The notes under the pieces were generated by a model. That model did not search any database and was not told the DNA's origin. It worked only from the letters and a program-made list of their open reading frames with translations. From Rhodoglobus vestalii (GTDB lineage Bacteria; Actinomycetota; Actinomycetes; Actinomycetales; Microbacteriaceae), in assembly GCF_006788895.1 (NCBI RefSeq), contig NZ_VFRA01000001.1, positions 1,674,001 to 1,738,000 of the forward strand: DNA of 64,000 bases, written 5' to 3'. The stretch's first letter is position 1; every line of letters starts with the position of its first letter. Position numbers and translations under genes: made by a program. This document shows positions 1 through 7,582 of the stretch, one piece after another.

Positions 1-483
1 TTGACGGCAACAGCGCTGGAGCCATTTCTGCATCATTCATCGTCGCACCTGGGATAGAGACTGGGACATAGTCGATTATCGCCATGCGGAGGATTCAACT
101 GGTCCCACCACGGCCAGCATCGCCCTTATCGCGACAACGAGACCTCCAGTGCACGAACTCTAAACGCAAAGCAACTCCGATGCCGCTCATCTCCCGCAGG
201 TGCCGTGGAAGCGAAATGATCGACGACGAGGAGTAGCTACCGGGTGTCGTGAGCGGGCTGTCGGTTGTTGACGGGCGCGCTATGTCACTACGGTGAGTGC
301 GAGCTTTGATCACCGCATTGTTGATGGGGATGTCGCGAGCCGTTTCGTTGCTGACTTGGCCAGCGTGCTTGAGGAGCCTGCCCTCCTGCTTGACTAGCAC
401 TTTCTTTGTCCCTTTCTCCCTCGCTCACGTGGAATTGGTGAGCATCGTGCGTTTTCTGGCTTCGCTATCGGTAGGGTGGCCAG
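1..483. other. Left edge, no confident gene
   Basis: I see no convincing complete gene here. A minus-strand reading frame between about 95 and 400 contains a short stretch ([13 protein letters not shown]) that faintly recalls the C-terminal end of RhuM-type proteins, but the rest of the frame is low in information. At best this is a gene remnant. Confidence 0.4.
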
Positions 484-1635
484 ATGAGAAAGTCGAAGCG
501 TTCGCCCGTTTCTGGTCCGCCCTCTGGGACTGAGCGCATCAGCCTGCGCACGATGTGGACTGACCGCCTGGGGGCCTGGTCTACTCGGGCCCTGCAAGTG
601 CTGCTGCTGCTCACTCTGGTGTCGGTGACCGTGTTTGGGCTGACTCAACTCAAACTGGTCGTCATCCCGGTTCTCATCGCCCTCATCCTCGCGGCGGCCG
701 CAAGTCCGCTGGTGATGTGGATGCGTCGACACGGGGTGGGCCGGATGCTCTCAGCCTGGATCACGCTGCTTGGCGGCATCCTCGTGCTTGGCGGTCTCAT
801 TACGGCCATCGTGTTTGCGGTGCGCGATCAGTGGTCTGAGTTGGCCGCTTCGGCGGTGAAAGGTTTTGAGCAGCTGAAGGGTTTTGCGCTTGACGGGCCG
901 CTGCCCATTGATCAAAATGCGCTCGATGAGGCCTGGCAAGCGGCGACCGACTTTGTTACCAGTGCCTCGTTTGGTCTCGGTGCGGTTCAGGGGGTTTCTT
1001 CGGCAGCCCAGGTAGTGACCGGTGTTCTGCTTGGTGTGGTGATTCTGTTCTTCTTCTTGAAAGATGGCGATGCCATTTGGGAGTTCTTCTTGCGGCCGAT
1101 GGATGGAGCGCGTCGTGAGCGCGGCCATCGTATCGGCAAGACTGCCGTGCACACTCTGGGTGGGTACGTGCGGGGAACCGCGATCATTGCGTCGGTCGAT
1201 GCGATCGGAATTGGGGCGGGGCTACTGTTTTTGCAGGTGCCGCTGGCCCTCCCGCTGGCTGTGATCGTTTTCCTTGGGGCGTTTATCCCCCTTGTCGGGG
1301 CTACTGTTGCTGGCATTCTGGCGTCCGTCGTTGCCCTGGTCACCAATGGGTGGGTTGTTGCCCTCATCGTTTTGGGCATTGTTGTGCTCGTCAACCAGTT
1401 GGAGGGCAACCTGCTTCAGCCAGTGGTGATGGCGCAATCGCTCAGCATCCATCCGCTGGTGATTTTGGTGGCGTTGACCACGGGTACGGTGCTCGGTGGA
1501 ATCGTGGGCGCAGTTCTGTCGGTGCCCATTGCGGCGGTCGGCTGGTCGATCATTAAAACGTGGAATAAGGATGATGCACTCGTGGGCACGCCCGATGAGA
1601 TGAAGAAGGGCCGAGCCTCGCGTTCCGAAGTCTGA
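484..1635 (+). CDS. AI-2E family transporter (PerM/YdiK-like)
   Basis: Polytopic membrane protein of 383 residues. A first membrane segment pair at about residues 36-80 is followed by a soluble region and then a group of C-terminal helices from about residue 170 to 365. That is the layout of the AI-2E exporter family, which is related to YdiK/PerM. Members have been implicated in signal export, sodium/proton exchange or unknown transport, so the substrate cannot be read from sequence. The C-terminus is short and charged. The ATG at 484 gives a basic N-terminus and a family-typical length. The gene stands alone and converges on the zinc-related genes, with a strong hairpin in between. Confidence 0.85.
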   Translation: MRKSKRSPVSGPPSGTERISLRTMWTDRLGAWSTRALQVLLLLTLVSVTVFGLTQLKLVVIPVLIALILAAAASPLVMWMRRHGVGRMLSAWITLLGGILVLGGLITAIVFAVRDQWSELAASAVKGFEQLKGFALDGPLPIDQNALDEAWQAATDFVTSASFGLGAVQGVSSAAQVVTGVLLGVVILFFFLKDGDAIWEFFLRPMDGARRERGHRIGKTAVHTLGGYVRGTAIIASVDAIGIGAGLLFLQVPLALPLAVIVFLGAFIPLVGATVAGILASVVALVTNGWVVALIVLGIVVLVNQLEGNLLQPVVMAQSLSIHPLVILVALTTGTVLGGIVGAVLSVPIAAVGWSIIKTWNKDDALVGTPDEMKKGRASRSEV

Positions 1636-1736
1636 CGGTGCCGGGCAGCGCTACGGTGTGTGCTGGTTGATAAGTCGCTGACTATGTCCGCTCAAGTTTG
1701 GGATGATTGCCTGACGAATCGACGAGTGTTGTCCGG

Positions 1737-1780
1737 AAGCACAAGAGGGGCACTGCCGAAGCAGGACCCCTCTTGTGCTT
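1737..1780. terminator. Strong hairpin between convergent genes
   Basis: A perfect 14-bp inverted repeat (AAGCACAAGAGGGG at 1737-1750 with its complement at 1767-1780) encloses a 16-nt loop. It sits between the end of the AI-2E transporter gene and the end of the His-rich gene, so it can serve both strands. No long T run follows, so termination efficiency is uncertain. Confidence 0.65.
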
Positions 1781-1810
1781 AGTGAATACTAAACAGGATG
1801 GTTGCCGAGC

Positions 1811-1963
1811 TTAGTGCTCGTCGTAGTGTCCGTCATGCTCGGCGTGCTTGTGTCCGTCGTGCACGTAGTCGACGTGGTCGCCGTGCTGCACGGTGTCGTG
1901 TCCGCAGTTCTCGGCGTGACGGTGGTCTTCGATGGTGTGCTCGGCGTGCTGTTCTTCGGCCAT
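1811..1963 (-). CDS. Small histidine-rich, probably metal-binding protein
   Basis: A 50-residue protein with 13 histidines, one cysteine and many Asp/Glu residues. HxH-type clusters run along its whole length (AEHTIEDHRHAENCGHD, then HDGHKHAEHDGHYDEH). No signal peptide or membrane segment is visible, so it should be cytoplasmic. The start is supported by an AAGGAGA ribosome binding site just upstream. It lies 26 nt downstream of the ArsR-family gene and is probably co-transcribed with it. Composition and neighbourhood suggest a zinc (or other divalent metal) buffer or chaperone. Similar short His-rich proteins occur in Microbacteriaceae without a tested function. That role is inference from composition. 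Confidence 0.75.
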   Translation of the reverse strand: MAEEQHAEHTIEDHRHAENCGHDTVQHGDHVDYVHDGHKHAEHDGHYDEH

Positions 1964-1989
1964 GATGTGTCTCCTTTTCGTGTCGGCGG

Positions 1990-2301
1990 TCAGTGGGTGT
2001 GACTGCCGTGATCGGTGGTGTCTTCGAGGGAGTGCGCGATGGCGTCCTCGACGACGTGGGTGACGTGCTGGTCGGCAATGGCGTAGGTGCCTTCGCGCCC
2101 CGACCGGGTGACGACCACGAGTCCCGCTTCTCGAAGCACCCGCAGGTGTTGGGAGACGAGCGGCTGCGATTGTCCAGTCGTCGCCACCAGGTCGCCGACG
2201 GTGTGCGGCGATCCAGCGAGCAGACGGATGATCGCGAGCCGTGACTGCGACGACAGTGCCTTGAAGAGGCGTGCCGCACCGTCTAACTCGTTATCGCTCA
2301 T
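1990..2301 (-). CDS. ArsR/SmtB-family metal-sensing repressor
   Basis: A 103-residue winged-helix regulator. The recognition helix region VGDLVATTGQSQPLVSQHLR (residues 36-55) and the following beta wing (GLVVVTRSGREGTYAI) match the ArsR/SmtB family. The C-terminal tail carries acidic and histidine residues (HVTHVVEDAIAHSLEDTTDHGSHTH), which fits the alpha-5 zinc site type seen in SmtB/CzrA, where metal binding releases DNA. It probably controls itself and the His-rich gene downstream. Inverted repeats sit directly upstream. Metal specificity (Zn, Co, Ni) cannot be decided from sequence alone. Confidence 0.88.
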   Translation of the reverse strand: MSDNELDGAARLFKALSSQSRLAIIRLLAGSPHTVGDLVATTGQSQPLVSQHLRVLREAGLVVVTRSGREGTYAIADQHVTHVVEDAIAHSLEDTTDHGSHTH

Positions 2302-2322
2302 ACCAACAAGACAACCACATCA

Positions 2323-2346
2323 ATAAACATATAGCAATTCGTTTAT
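2323..2346. promoter_or_regulatory. Candidate ArsR/SmtB operator
   Basis: ATAAAC at 2323-2328 and GTTTAT at 2341-2346 form an AT-rich imperfect dyad with a 12-nt spacer. It lies 22 nt upstream of the arsR-type start. Size and base composition are like known SmtB/CzrA operators. Binding is inferred. Confidence 0.45.
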
Positions 2347-2351
2347 GCAAT

Positions 2352-2366
2352 TGAGAATGGGTATCG
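2352..2366. promoter_or_regulatory. Weak Zur-like box upstream of the arsR gene
   Basis: TGAGAATGGGTATCG differs at few positions from the boxes at 3534 and 55053, mainly in the right half-site. It lies upstream of the ArsR gene and just past the 3' end of the COG0523-like gene. It may put the His-rich gene under a second, Fur-family control, or be chance. Confidence 0.3.
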
Positions 2367-2416
2367 GCACCAATTACGAATCGGGCTGGGATTCCTCTGT
2401 GGAGGGCGTTTACGGG

Positions 2417-3520
2417 TCAGTGCTCGTGGTTGACGACCCACTCGGGAAACGGATCCGCATACTTCGCCCACTCCATCGGCCCTTCGATCAGTTCCTCGTC
2501 CGAGAGCAGGCACACGCCCAGCACGGCGGTCAGTTGATCCGCATCCAAATCTTTGCCGAAGAACACGAGCTCTTGCCCGGTGGGTGACTCCGGATCCCAA
2601 CTCAGCATCGCCGTTGGTTCGATGTTCAGGATGCGACCCGCGCTCGACCACGATCCGACCCGATCGGGACGCGACGCCAAGCGGATAAGCCCGCGCGACC
2701 GCACGATCGTGCCGACCGTTTCCGGTTCCAGACAGGTGGCGATCACCTCCGAGAGGCGACCGGGGTGAAACGGTCGCGGGTCGCGAAAGACCACCGAACT
2801 TATCGAGGCGCGAGTGGTGGGCCATCCCTCTTTGCCCGACAATTCGAGCAGCCACCCCATCGCCCCGCCGAGATGTCGGGGCTCGATTCGTTTGCGCGGT
2901 TTCGAGACCACCTCGACAGCTCGCTCGAGGGGAAGAACGAGCGCGTGTGGGTTGAGCTTCGCGATCACAGCGATGGCTTCCCGCAGTTTGGCGTCCGGCA
3001 CCGCGTCGCCGTGCGTCAGCACGACCACCGTTGCGAACTCGATCTGCCGTGCCAAGGTTGCGCCGGAATCGAAGTCCTCGGTGTCGATGTCGCCGTCTCG
3101 TCCGTTTGCGTTACAACCGTCTGCGAAAAGCCATCGGCGAATGTCACGGACATCCGCGACGGTCACCAGGTCGCGCAGACGCACAGCGGGTTGCTCGCCG
3201 GTTCGCCGCTGGAAAATGGTGTCGACTATGAGCCCCACTTCCATTGTGTCGGCGCGTGGGTCGAGCTGAACGACGGTGTGTCCGCGTTGGCCCGAATCGG
3301 CGAGCGCGTCGAGTGTGATGGCGAGGTCGAGTGCAAATTCGCCGCTGTTATCCGTGGGAAAGGTGAGCTCGTCGGTTGCCACGTGGTCGGGTCGATGGCC
3401 CGACAGGATTGCGGCTACCCGCGATGTGGCGGCAGTGTCGACTCCGCTGACGAGTGAGACGAAGAGGGTGGGAGAGGAAGAACGCATATCAGTCCGAGTC
3501 CATGCAGGCATCTCCTGCAT
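2417..3520 (-). CDS. COG0523/CobW-like protein lacking the GTPase P-loop
   Basis: Protein of 367 residues with the overall plan of the COG0523 (CobW/ZigA) metallochaperones. The N-terminal domain carries the family strand order, and the C-terminal CobW_C-like region has RPFHPGRL at about 250 and LVFFGKDLDADQL near the end. The expected Walker A motif (GxxGxGKT) is replaced by SGVDTAATSR near residue 26. The CxCC metal motif is also absent, so GTP hydrolysis is doubtful. The gene diverges from L36 and shares a Zur-like box with it. With the ATG at 3520, a TAGACT -10 element ends only 5 nt upstream, which suggests a leaderless transcript. A downstream ATG at 3487 is the alternative. A 9-bp hairpin (3500-3522) overlaps the first codons. 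Confidence 0.7.
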   Translation of the reverse strand: MQEMPAWTRTDMRSSSPTLFVSLVSGVDTAATSRVAAILSGHRPDHVATDELTFPTDNSGEFALDLAITLDALADSGQRGHTVVQLDPRADTMEVGLIVDTIFQRRTGEQPAVRLRDLVTVADVRDIRRWLFADGCNANGRDGDIDTEDFDSGATLARQIEFATVVVLTHGDAVPDAKLREAIAVIAKLNPHALVLPLERAVEVVSKPRKRIEPRHLGGAMGWLLELSGKEGWPTTRASISSVVFRDPRPFHPGRLSEVIATCLEPETVGTIVRSRGLIRLASRPDRVGSWSSAGRILNIEPTAMLSWDPESPTGQELVFFGKDLDADQLTAVLGVCLLSDEELIEGPMEWAKYADPFPEWVVNHEH

Positions 3521-3533
3521 GGGGTAGTCTAAC

Positions 3534-3548
3534 TGAGAATCATTATCA
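3534..3548. promoter_or_regulatory. Zur-type box between the COG0523-like gene and rpmJ
   Basis: TGAGAATCATTATCA is a near-perfect 7-1-7 dyad of the Fur/Zur family. It lies between two divergent genes of types often repressed by Zur (a COG0523 protein and a cysteine-free L36). It overlaps the -35/-10 region of the minus-strand gene. Two Fur-family regulators are encoded 3 kb away. Confidence 0.7.
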
Positions 3549-3564
3549 AGAAAGGCCGTAAGCC

Positions 3565-3687
3565 ATGAAAGTTCGGAATTCTCTCAAAGCGCTCAAAAAG
3601 ATCCCCGGCGCGCAGATTGTCCGCAGGCGAGGGCGCACCTTCGTCATTAACAAGAAGAACCCGCGGATGAAGGCGCGTCAAGGGTGA
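3565..3687 (+). CDS. rpmJ: Ribosomal protein L36, cysteine-free (zinc-independent) form
   Basis: A 40-residue basic protein starting [15 protein letters not shown] and ending NPRMKARQG. The three Cys and one His of the zinc-binding L36 are absent, which makes it the C-minus paralogue. Such paralogues replace the zinc form when zinc is scarce and are typically repressed by Zur. An AAAGG ribosome binding site precedes the ATG. The Zur-like box 16 nt upstream and the divergent COG0523-like gene fit this role. Confidence 0.92.
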   Translation: MKVRNSLKALKKIPGAQIVRRRGRTFVINKKNPRMKARQG

Positions 3688-3738
3688 CCCTTCTCGCTCT
3701 CAGGATCACGATGCAGTACTAATATGCAATACTGATAT

Positions 3739-3753
3739 TGATAACAGTCATCA
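3739..3753. promoter_or_regulatory. Imperfect Zur-like box upstream of znuA
   Basis: TGATAACAGTCATCA keeps the outer TGA...TCA arms with the same 15-bp spacing as the box at 3534, but its inner positions match less well. It lies 37 bp upstream of znuA. Its role as operator of the zinc importer is inferred from position. Confidence 0.45.
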
Positions 3754-3790
3754 TTACCGCTCCAATCAACCACAGCCTAGAAAGTTCCTC

Positions 3791-4813
3791 ATGCGTTCTC
3801 GATCTTCTTCCTCGTTCCTCATCACCGGAATTGCCGCATCGTCACTTGTCCTCGCCGGATGCGCCACGGCATCCACCCCCACGGGCGACGCTGGTGACAA
3901 TGCTCTGATTCAGATCGTCGCGTCGACCGATGTGTACGGTGATATCGCGTCTCGTGTGGGTGGTGAGTTCGCCGAGGTCACCTCGATCATCAGTGGCTCG
4001 GCTCAAGACCCGCACAGCTATGAGGCGACCGCGCAAGACCAGCTCACCCTGTCGAAGGCTGACCTCGTGATTGAGAACGGTGGGGGTTACGACCCGTTCA
4101 TCGACTCGATGCTCGACGCATCGGGCGACAAGAATGTCGTCGTCGTCAATGCGTCCGAGGCGTCCGGGCTCATTGAGGGTGGCGAGGGCGGCCCCGATGA
4201 CCACGCAGATGAAACTGAGGAAGAGCACGCCGAGGAGGAGGGTGATGCTCACGCAGATGAAACTGAGGAAGAGCACGCCGCCCACATCGAGGGATTCAAC
4301 GAGCACGTCTGGTACAGCTTCCACGGGGTCGAGAAGATCGCCGCTGAGATTGCGCACGAGTTGGGCGAGATCGACGAAGCAAACGCCGCGGCGTACGAGG
4401 AAAACTACGAAGCCTTTGCCGCTGAGATTGCGGAACTTGAAGAACGCGCCGAGAGTATGCGGTCGCTGGTAGCGGGCCAGGGTGCTGCGGTCACCGAACC
4501 CGTACCGAACTACCTCCTCGAAGAGATCGGTTTCGAGAACATGACCCCGTCCGACTTTTCCGAAGCGGTTGAAGAGGGAACGGATGTCTCCCCCGCTGTT
4601 CTGCAGGAAACCCTGAGCCTGTTCGACGACGGCTCCGTCATTCTTCTCGCCTACAACGAGCAGACCAGCGGCCCGATCACCGAGCAGGTGCGCACCGCTG
4701 CACAAGACGCAGGTGTCGCGGTCGTGTCACTGACCGAGACCCTGCCGGATGGCGAGGACTACATCAGCTGGATGAGCGGCAACCTTGACGCGATTGAAGA
4801 TGCGCTCGCGTAA
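3791..4813 (+). CDS. znuA: Zinc ABC transporter substrate-binding lipoprotein
   Basis: A 340-residue cluster A-I (ZnuA/TroA) solute-binding protein. Residues 1-24 form a lipoprotein signal peptide with lipobox LAGC. The first metal-ligand histidine lies in the QDPHSYEATAQD segment (about residue 77). An acidic and His-rich loop follows at about 136-170, then the second ligand region (FNEHVWYSFHGVEKIA). The variable His/Asp/Glu loop is a hallmark of zinc-specific rather than manganese-specific members. Two copies of a 30-bp DNA repeat encode part of this loop. It acts outside the membrane, delivering zinc to ZnuB. Next come znuC and znuB, then two Fur-type genes. Confidence 0.93.
   Translation: MRSRSSSSFLITGIAASSLVLAGCATASTPTGDAGDNALIQIVASTDVYGDIASRVGGEFAEVTSIISGSAQDPHSYEATAQDQLTLSKADLVIENGGGYDPFIDSMLDASGDKNVVVVNASEASGLIEGGEGGPDDHADETEEEHAEEEGDAHADETEEEHAAHIEGFNEHVWYSFHGVEKIAAEIAHELGEIDEANAAAYEENYEAFAAEIAELEERAESMRSLVAGQGAAVTEPVPNYLLEEIGFENMTPSDFSEAVEEGTDVSPAVLQETLSLFDDGSVILLAYNEQTSGPITEQVRTAAQDAGVAVVSLTETLPDGEDYISWMSGNLDAIEDALA
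4202..4279 (+). repeat. Direct 30-bp repeat coding for the ZnuA metal loop
   Basis: The 30-bp unit at 4202-4231 recurs at 4250-4279, separated by 18 bp. Each copy encodes HADETEEEHA. The duplication lengthens the acidic/His loop without changing the reading frame. Confidence 0.85.
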
Positions 4814-4908
4814 GCGATACTGATAACCACAGTCAGTTTCCTGCAGGGCACGCCCACAGTGGCGTGCCCTGCACCTGTTCCAACCAGCCTTCGAAGGATG
4901 CCGTGCCC

Positions 4909-5730
4909 ATGATCGAACAGTCGGTGCTGAGCTTGCGCCGTGCGACCCTTTCATTCGGTGACCGCCCACTCTGGAGCGGACTCAACCTCGAGGTGAAAGC
5001 CGGCGAGTTCCTCGCCGTCCTCGGGCCGAACGGCACCGGCAAGACGAGCCTACTCAAGGCGATTCTCGGACAGCAAGCGCTCACTTCTGGCGCGGTTGAG
5101 ATCCTCGGAAGGCCGGTTCGACGCGGCAATCGCGATATTGGCTACATCCCACAGCAGAAGCTTCTCGACCAGGGAACGCCGCTGAGAGCACGCGACCTCG
5201 TCGCATTCGGTATCGACGGACACCGCTGGGGTCTGCCGATCTCGACCCCCACGCTTCGGCGCCGGGTTGACGCCGTGCTTGAATCTGTGGGAGCCACAGA
5301 CTATGCGTCCGCGCCTGTTGCGACACTCTCCGGCGGCGAGCAACAGCGCATCCGGGTTGGCCAGGCGATCGCCGGCAACCCGAAACTGCTGCTCTGCGAC
5401 GAACCGCTGCTCTCCCTCGACCTGCAACACCAGCGGGCAGTGAGCGAACTCATTGATGAGAAGCGCCGCGACCTCGATACCGCCGTCGTCTTCGTCACGC
5501 ACGATGTCAACCCGATTCTGGGCATGGTCGACCGGGTGCTCTACCTCGCTGGCGGGCAGTTCCGGGTCGGCACGCCCGACGAGGTGCTGCGATCCGAAGT
5601 TCTCTCCTCTTTGTATGACACCCCGGTCGAGGTCATCCGCAGTCGAGGCCGCATCATTGTGATTGGCGCACCCGACGGACACGGCGCGCATGGGCACGAC
5701 GTGCACCATGTCGAGAGTGGGGAGCACTGA
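4909..5730 (+). CDS. znuC: Zinc ABC transporter ATP-binding protein
   Basis: ABC ATPase of 273 residues. Walker A GPNGTGKTS is at about 39-47, signature LSGGEQQR at about 141, Walker B LLLCDEP shortly after, and the switch histidine in VFVTHDVNP. It belongs to the ZnuC/MntB-type ATPases of metal importers. The C-terminal tail is His-rich (DGHGAHGHDVHHVESGEH). Start choice: ATG at 4909 or GTG at 4903, both behind GAAGGA at 4893. The stop overlaps the start of znuB by one base, which indicates coupled translation. Confidence 0.9.
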   Translation: MIEQSVLSLRRATLSFGDRPLWSGLNLEVKAGEFLAVLGPNGTGKTSLLKAILGQQALTSGAVEILGRPVRRGNRDIGYIPQQKLLDQGTPLRARDLVAFGIDGHRWGLPISTPTLRRRVDAVLESVGATDYASAPVATLSGGEQQRIRVGQAIAGNPKLLLCDEPLLSLDLQHQRAVSELIDEKRRDLDTAVVFVTHDVNPILGMVDRVLYLAGGQFRVGTPDEVLRSEVLSSLYDTPVEVIRSRGRIIVIGAPDGHGAHGHDVHHVESGEH

Positions 5731-6602
5731 TGGACGACTTCTGGGGCACCCTATTCAGTTTCGAGAACTACGGGGAACTGCTGGTTCTTGTGCAGAACTC
5801 GATCTACGCCGGCGCTCTGCTGGGAGTCGTCGGCGGTTTGATTGGCGTTTTCATCATGCAGCGCGACATGCAGTTCGCGGTGCACGGCATCAGCGAGCTA
5901 TCGTTCGCCGGGGCATCCGCCGCTCTCCTCTTCGGCATCAATGTGGTGCTTGGCTCCCTGATCGGCTCGCTCATCGCTGCCCTGGTCATCGGCGTGCTCG
6001 GTGTGCGGGCCAAGGATCGCAACTCGATCGTCGCGGTGCTCATGCCATTTGGGCTTGGGCTGGGCATCCTGTTCCTCGCCCTGTATCCAGGCCGCAGCGC
6101 CAACAAGTTTGGACTTCTGACCGGTCAGATCGTGTCGGTTGACAACGAGCAACTCGGTCTACTGGTCGCTATCTCTGTCATCGTCGTTCTCGGTCTCGCT
6201 TTCCTTTGGCGCCCCCTGAGCTTTGCGAGCGTCGATGCGGATGTCGCGCGAGCGCGAGGGCTTCCCGTCACCGGAATCTCGATTGCTTTCATGATCCTGC
6301 TCGGTCTCGCAGCGGCCGTGGCTATCCAGATCATCGGTGCTCTCCTGGTGCTTGCCTTGCTAGTTACCCCAGCGGCGGCGGCAATGAAAGTGACCGCATC
6401 TCCGTGGCTCACCCCCCTACTCAGCGTTCTGTTCGCAACGGTGTCGATGGTTGGCGGCATCATGTTGTCGATCGCCGGTGCGCTTCCAATCAGCCCTTTC
6501 GTGACGACAATCTCATTTCTCATTTACGTTGTCTGCCGAATCATCGGGTGGCGCAGAGAATCGACGCGGGTGTCAGGTGCACACGTTAGAATTTCGGCAT
6601 GA
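5730..6602 (+). CDS. znuB: Zinc ABC transporter permease
   Basis: Hydrophobic protein of 290 residues with about 8-9 membrane segments, of the ABC-3 (ZnuB/TroC) permease family. The N-terminal half (GVFIMQRDMQFAVHGISELSFAG) is highly typical of the family. Together with ZnuA and ZnuC it forms the high-affinity zinc importer. Its end overlaps the start of the first Fur-family gene by 4 nt, so the regulator is probably translated from the same message. Confidence 0.92.
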   Translation: MDDFWGTLFSFENYGELLVLVQNSIYAGALLGVVGGLIGVFIMQRDMQFAVHGISELSFAGASAALLFGINVVLGSLIGSLIAALVIGVLGVRAKDRNSIVAVLMPFGLGLGILFLALYPGRSANKFGLLTGQIVSVDNEQLGLLVAISVIVVLGLAFLWRPLSFASVDADVARARGLPVTGISIAFMILLGLAAAVAIQIIGALLVLALLVTPAAAAMKVTASPWLTPLLSVLFATVSMVGGIMLSIAGALPISPFVTTISFLIYVVCRIIGWRRESTRVSGAHVRISA

Positions 6603-7000
6603 AGCGCAACACTTGGCAACGCGAAGCGGTACGTGAAGCCCTAGGCAGCAATGCCGGATTTGTCAGTGCCCAGAGCCTTCATTCAAGTCTTCGCGGGACG
6701 GGCTCCCCGATCGGACTCGCCACGGTTTACCGTGCTCTCTCCGAACTCGCGGTCGAGGGAGACGCCGATTCTCTGCAGTCCGATCAGGGTGAGGCTCTCT
6801 ATCGTGCCTGCACTCCCGGCCAGCACCATCACCACCTCATCTGTCGTAATTGCGGTCTTACGGTAGAGCTAGAAGCGGATGCCGTAGAGGCGTGGGCTCA
6901 CCAAGTTGCGATAAAAAACGGGTTCACCCAGCCCAGCCACATCGTCGACGTATTCGGGTTCTGCGCGGAGTGCAGTCGTGCTGTCGATTCCGCAGGGTGA
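6599..7000 (+). CDS. zur: Fur-family regulator, copy 1 (probable Zur)
   Basis: A 133-residue Fur-family protein. The N-terminal winged helix carries VSAQSLHSSLRGTGSPIGLATVYRAL. The hinge metal region is CTPGQHHHHLICRNCG, and a second structural CxxC is CAEC near the C-terminus. The HHHH stretch and two CxxC pairs match zinc-responsive members. Its start overlaps znuB (ATGA), so it probably belongs to the znu operon and represses zinc uptake genes when zinc is plentiful. A close paralogue follows 27 nt downstream. Which copy is the main Zur cannot be told from sequence. Confidence 0.85.
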   Translation: MKRNTWQREAVREALGSNAGFVSAQSLHSSLRGTGSPIGLATVYRALSELAVEGDADSLQSDQGEALYRACTPGQHHHHLICRNCGLTVELEADAVEAWAHQVAIKNGFTQPSHIVDVFGFCAECSRAVDSAG

Positions 7001-7027
7001 GTAGCTCGCACAGCTAGAATTGCTGTC

Positions 7028-7411
7028 ATGAAGCGCAACACGTGGCAGCGAGAAGCGGTGCGGGACGCCCTGACCAAGTCAGAGAGTTTTGTGAGCGCCC
7101 AATCGCTGCACGGTGCGCTGCGGGATGCGGGGAGTTCCATCGGGCTCGCAACCGTCTATCGGGCTTTGGCCGATCTGGCGGGGGCCGGTGACGCCGACTC
7201 ACTGCAGCAGGATGGCGAAAGCCTGTTCCGTGCGTGCACGCCAGATTCGCACCACCACCATCTGATCTGTCGAGAGTGCGGCAGGACCGTCGAAATTAAG
7301 GCGGATGCGGTGGAACAGTGGGCCAAAAACGTGGCGGCTGAGCATGGCTTCACCCAGCCGAACCACATCGTCGATGTCTTCGGCTTGTGCCCAGCGTGCT
7401 TGAGCACGTAA
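7028..7411 (+). CDS. Fur-family regulator, copy 2 (tandem paralogue)
   Basis: A 127-residue paralogue of the preceding gene. The first twelve residues are nearly identical (MKRNTWQREAVR), the DNA-recognition region is alike (SSIGLATVYRALADL), and the zinc motifs are kept (HHHHLICRECG, CPAC). Differences are concentrated outside the DNA-contacting helix, so both may read similar operators. The tandem arrangement points to duplication followed by partial divergence. One copy may sense a different metal or a different zinc range. Confidence 0.83.
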   Translation: MKRNTWQREAVRDALTKSESFVSAQSLHGALRDAGSSIGLATVYRALADLAGAGDADSLQQDGESLFRACTPDSHHHHLICRECGRTVEIKADAVEQWAKNVAAEHGFTQPNHIVDVFGLCPACLST

Positions 7412-7462
7412 CATATATCGTTGATCGAGTGGTTTCTTCCACTCTCGCACGCACAATCCGCA

Positions 7463-7508
7463 CTTTTCGAAGAGTTCACGCTTTTCGAAGAGTTCACGCT
7501 TTTCGAAA
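7463..7508 (+). repeat. 18-bp tandem repeat upstream of rpmB
   Basis: The unit CTTTTCGAAGAGTTCACG occurs twice in full (7463-7480, 7481-7498), followed by a partial third copy. It lies between the second Fur gene and L28. Each unit contains the palindrome TTCGAA. Confidence 0.85.
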
Positions 7509-7582
7509 AACGGGGCGTGTGTGCCGACAAGTGATCTTGGGTAGGGCTTTGTTCCTACGGTAACTAGAACAGGAGTATGACC

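Noticed and set aside
95..400. Minus-strand open frame as a RhuM-like gene
   Set aside because: Only about 13 residues are suggestive and the rest has no family features; too weak to list as a gene.
1833..2279. Minus-strand frame overlapping the arsR gene
   Set aside because: An Arg/Ser-rich shadow of the ArsR and His-rich genes in another frame.
4811..4840. Zur-like box between znuA and znuC (TGATAACCACAGTCA)
   Set aside because: The right half is poorly symmetric and the location inside an operon makes an operator unlikely.
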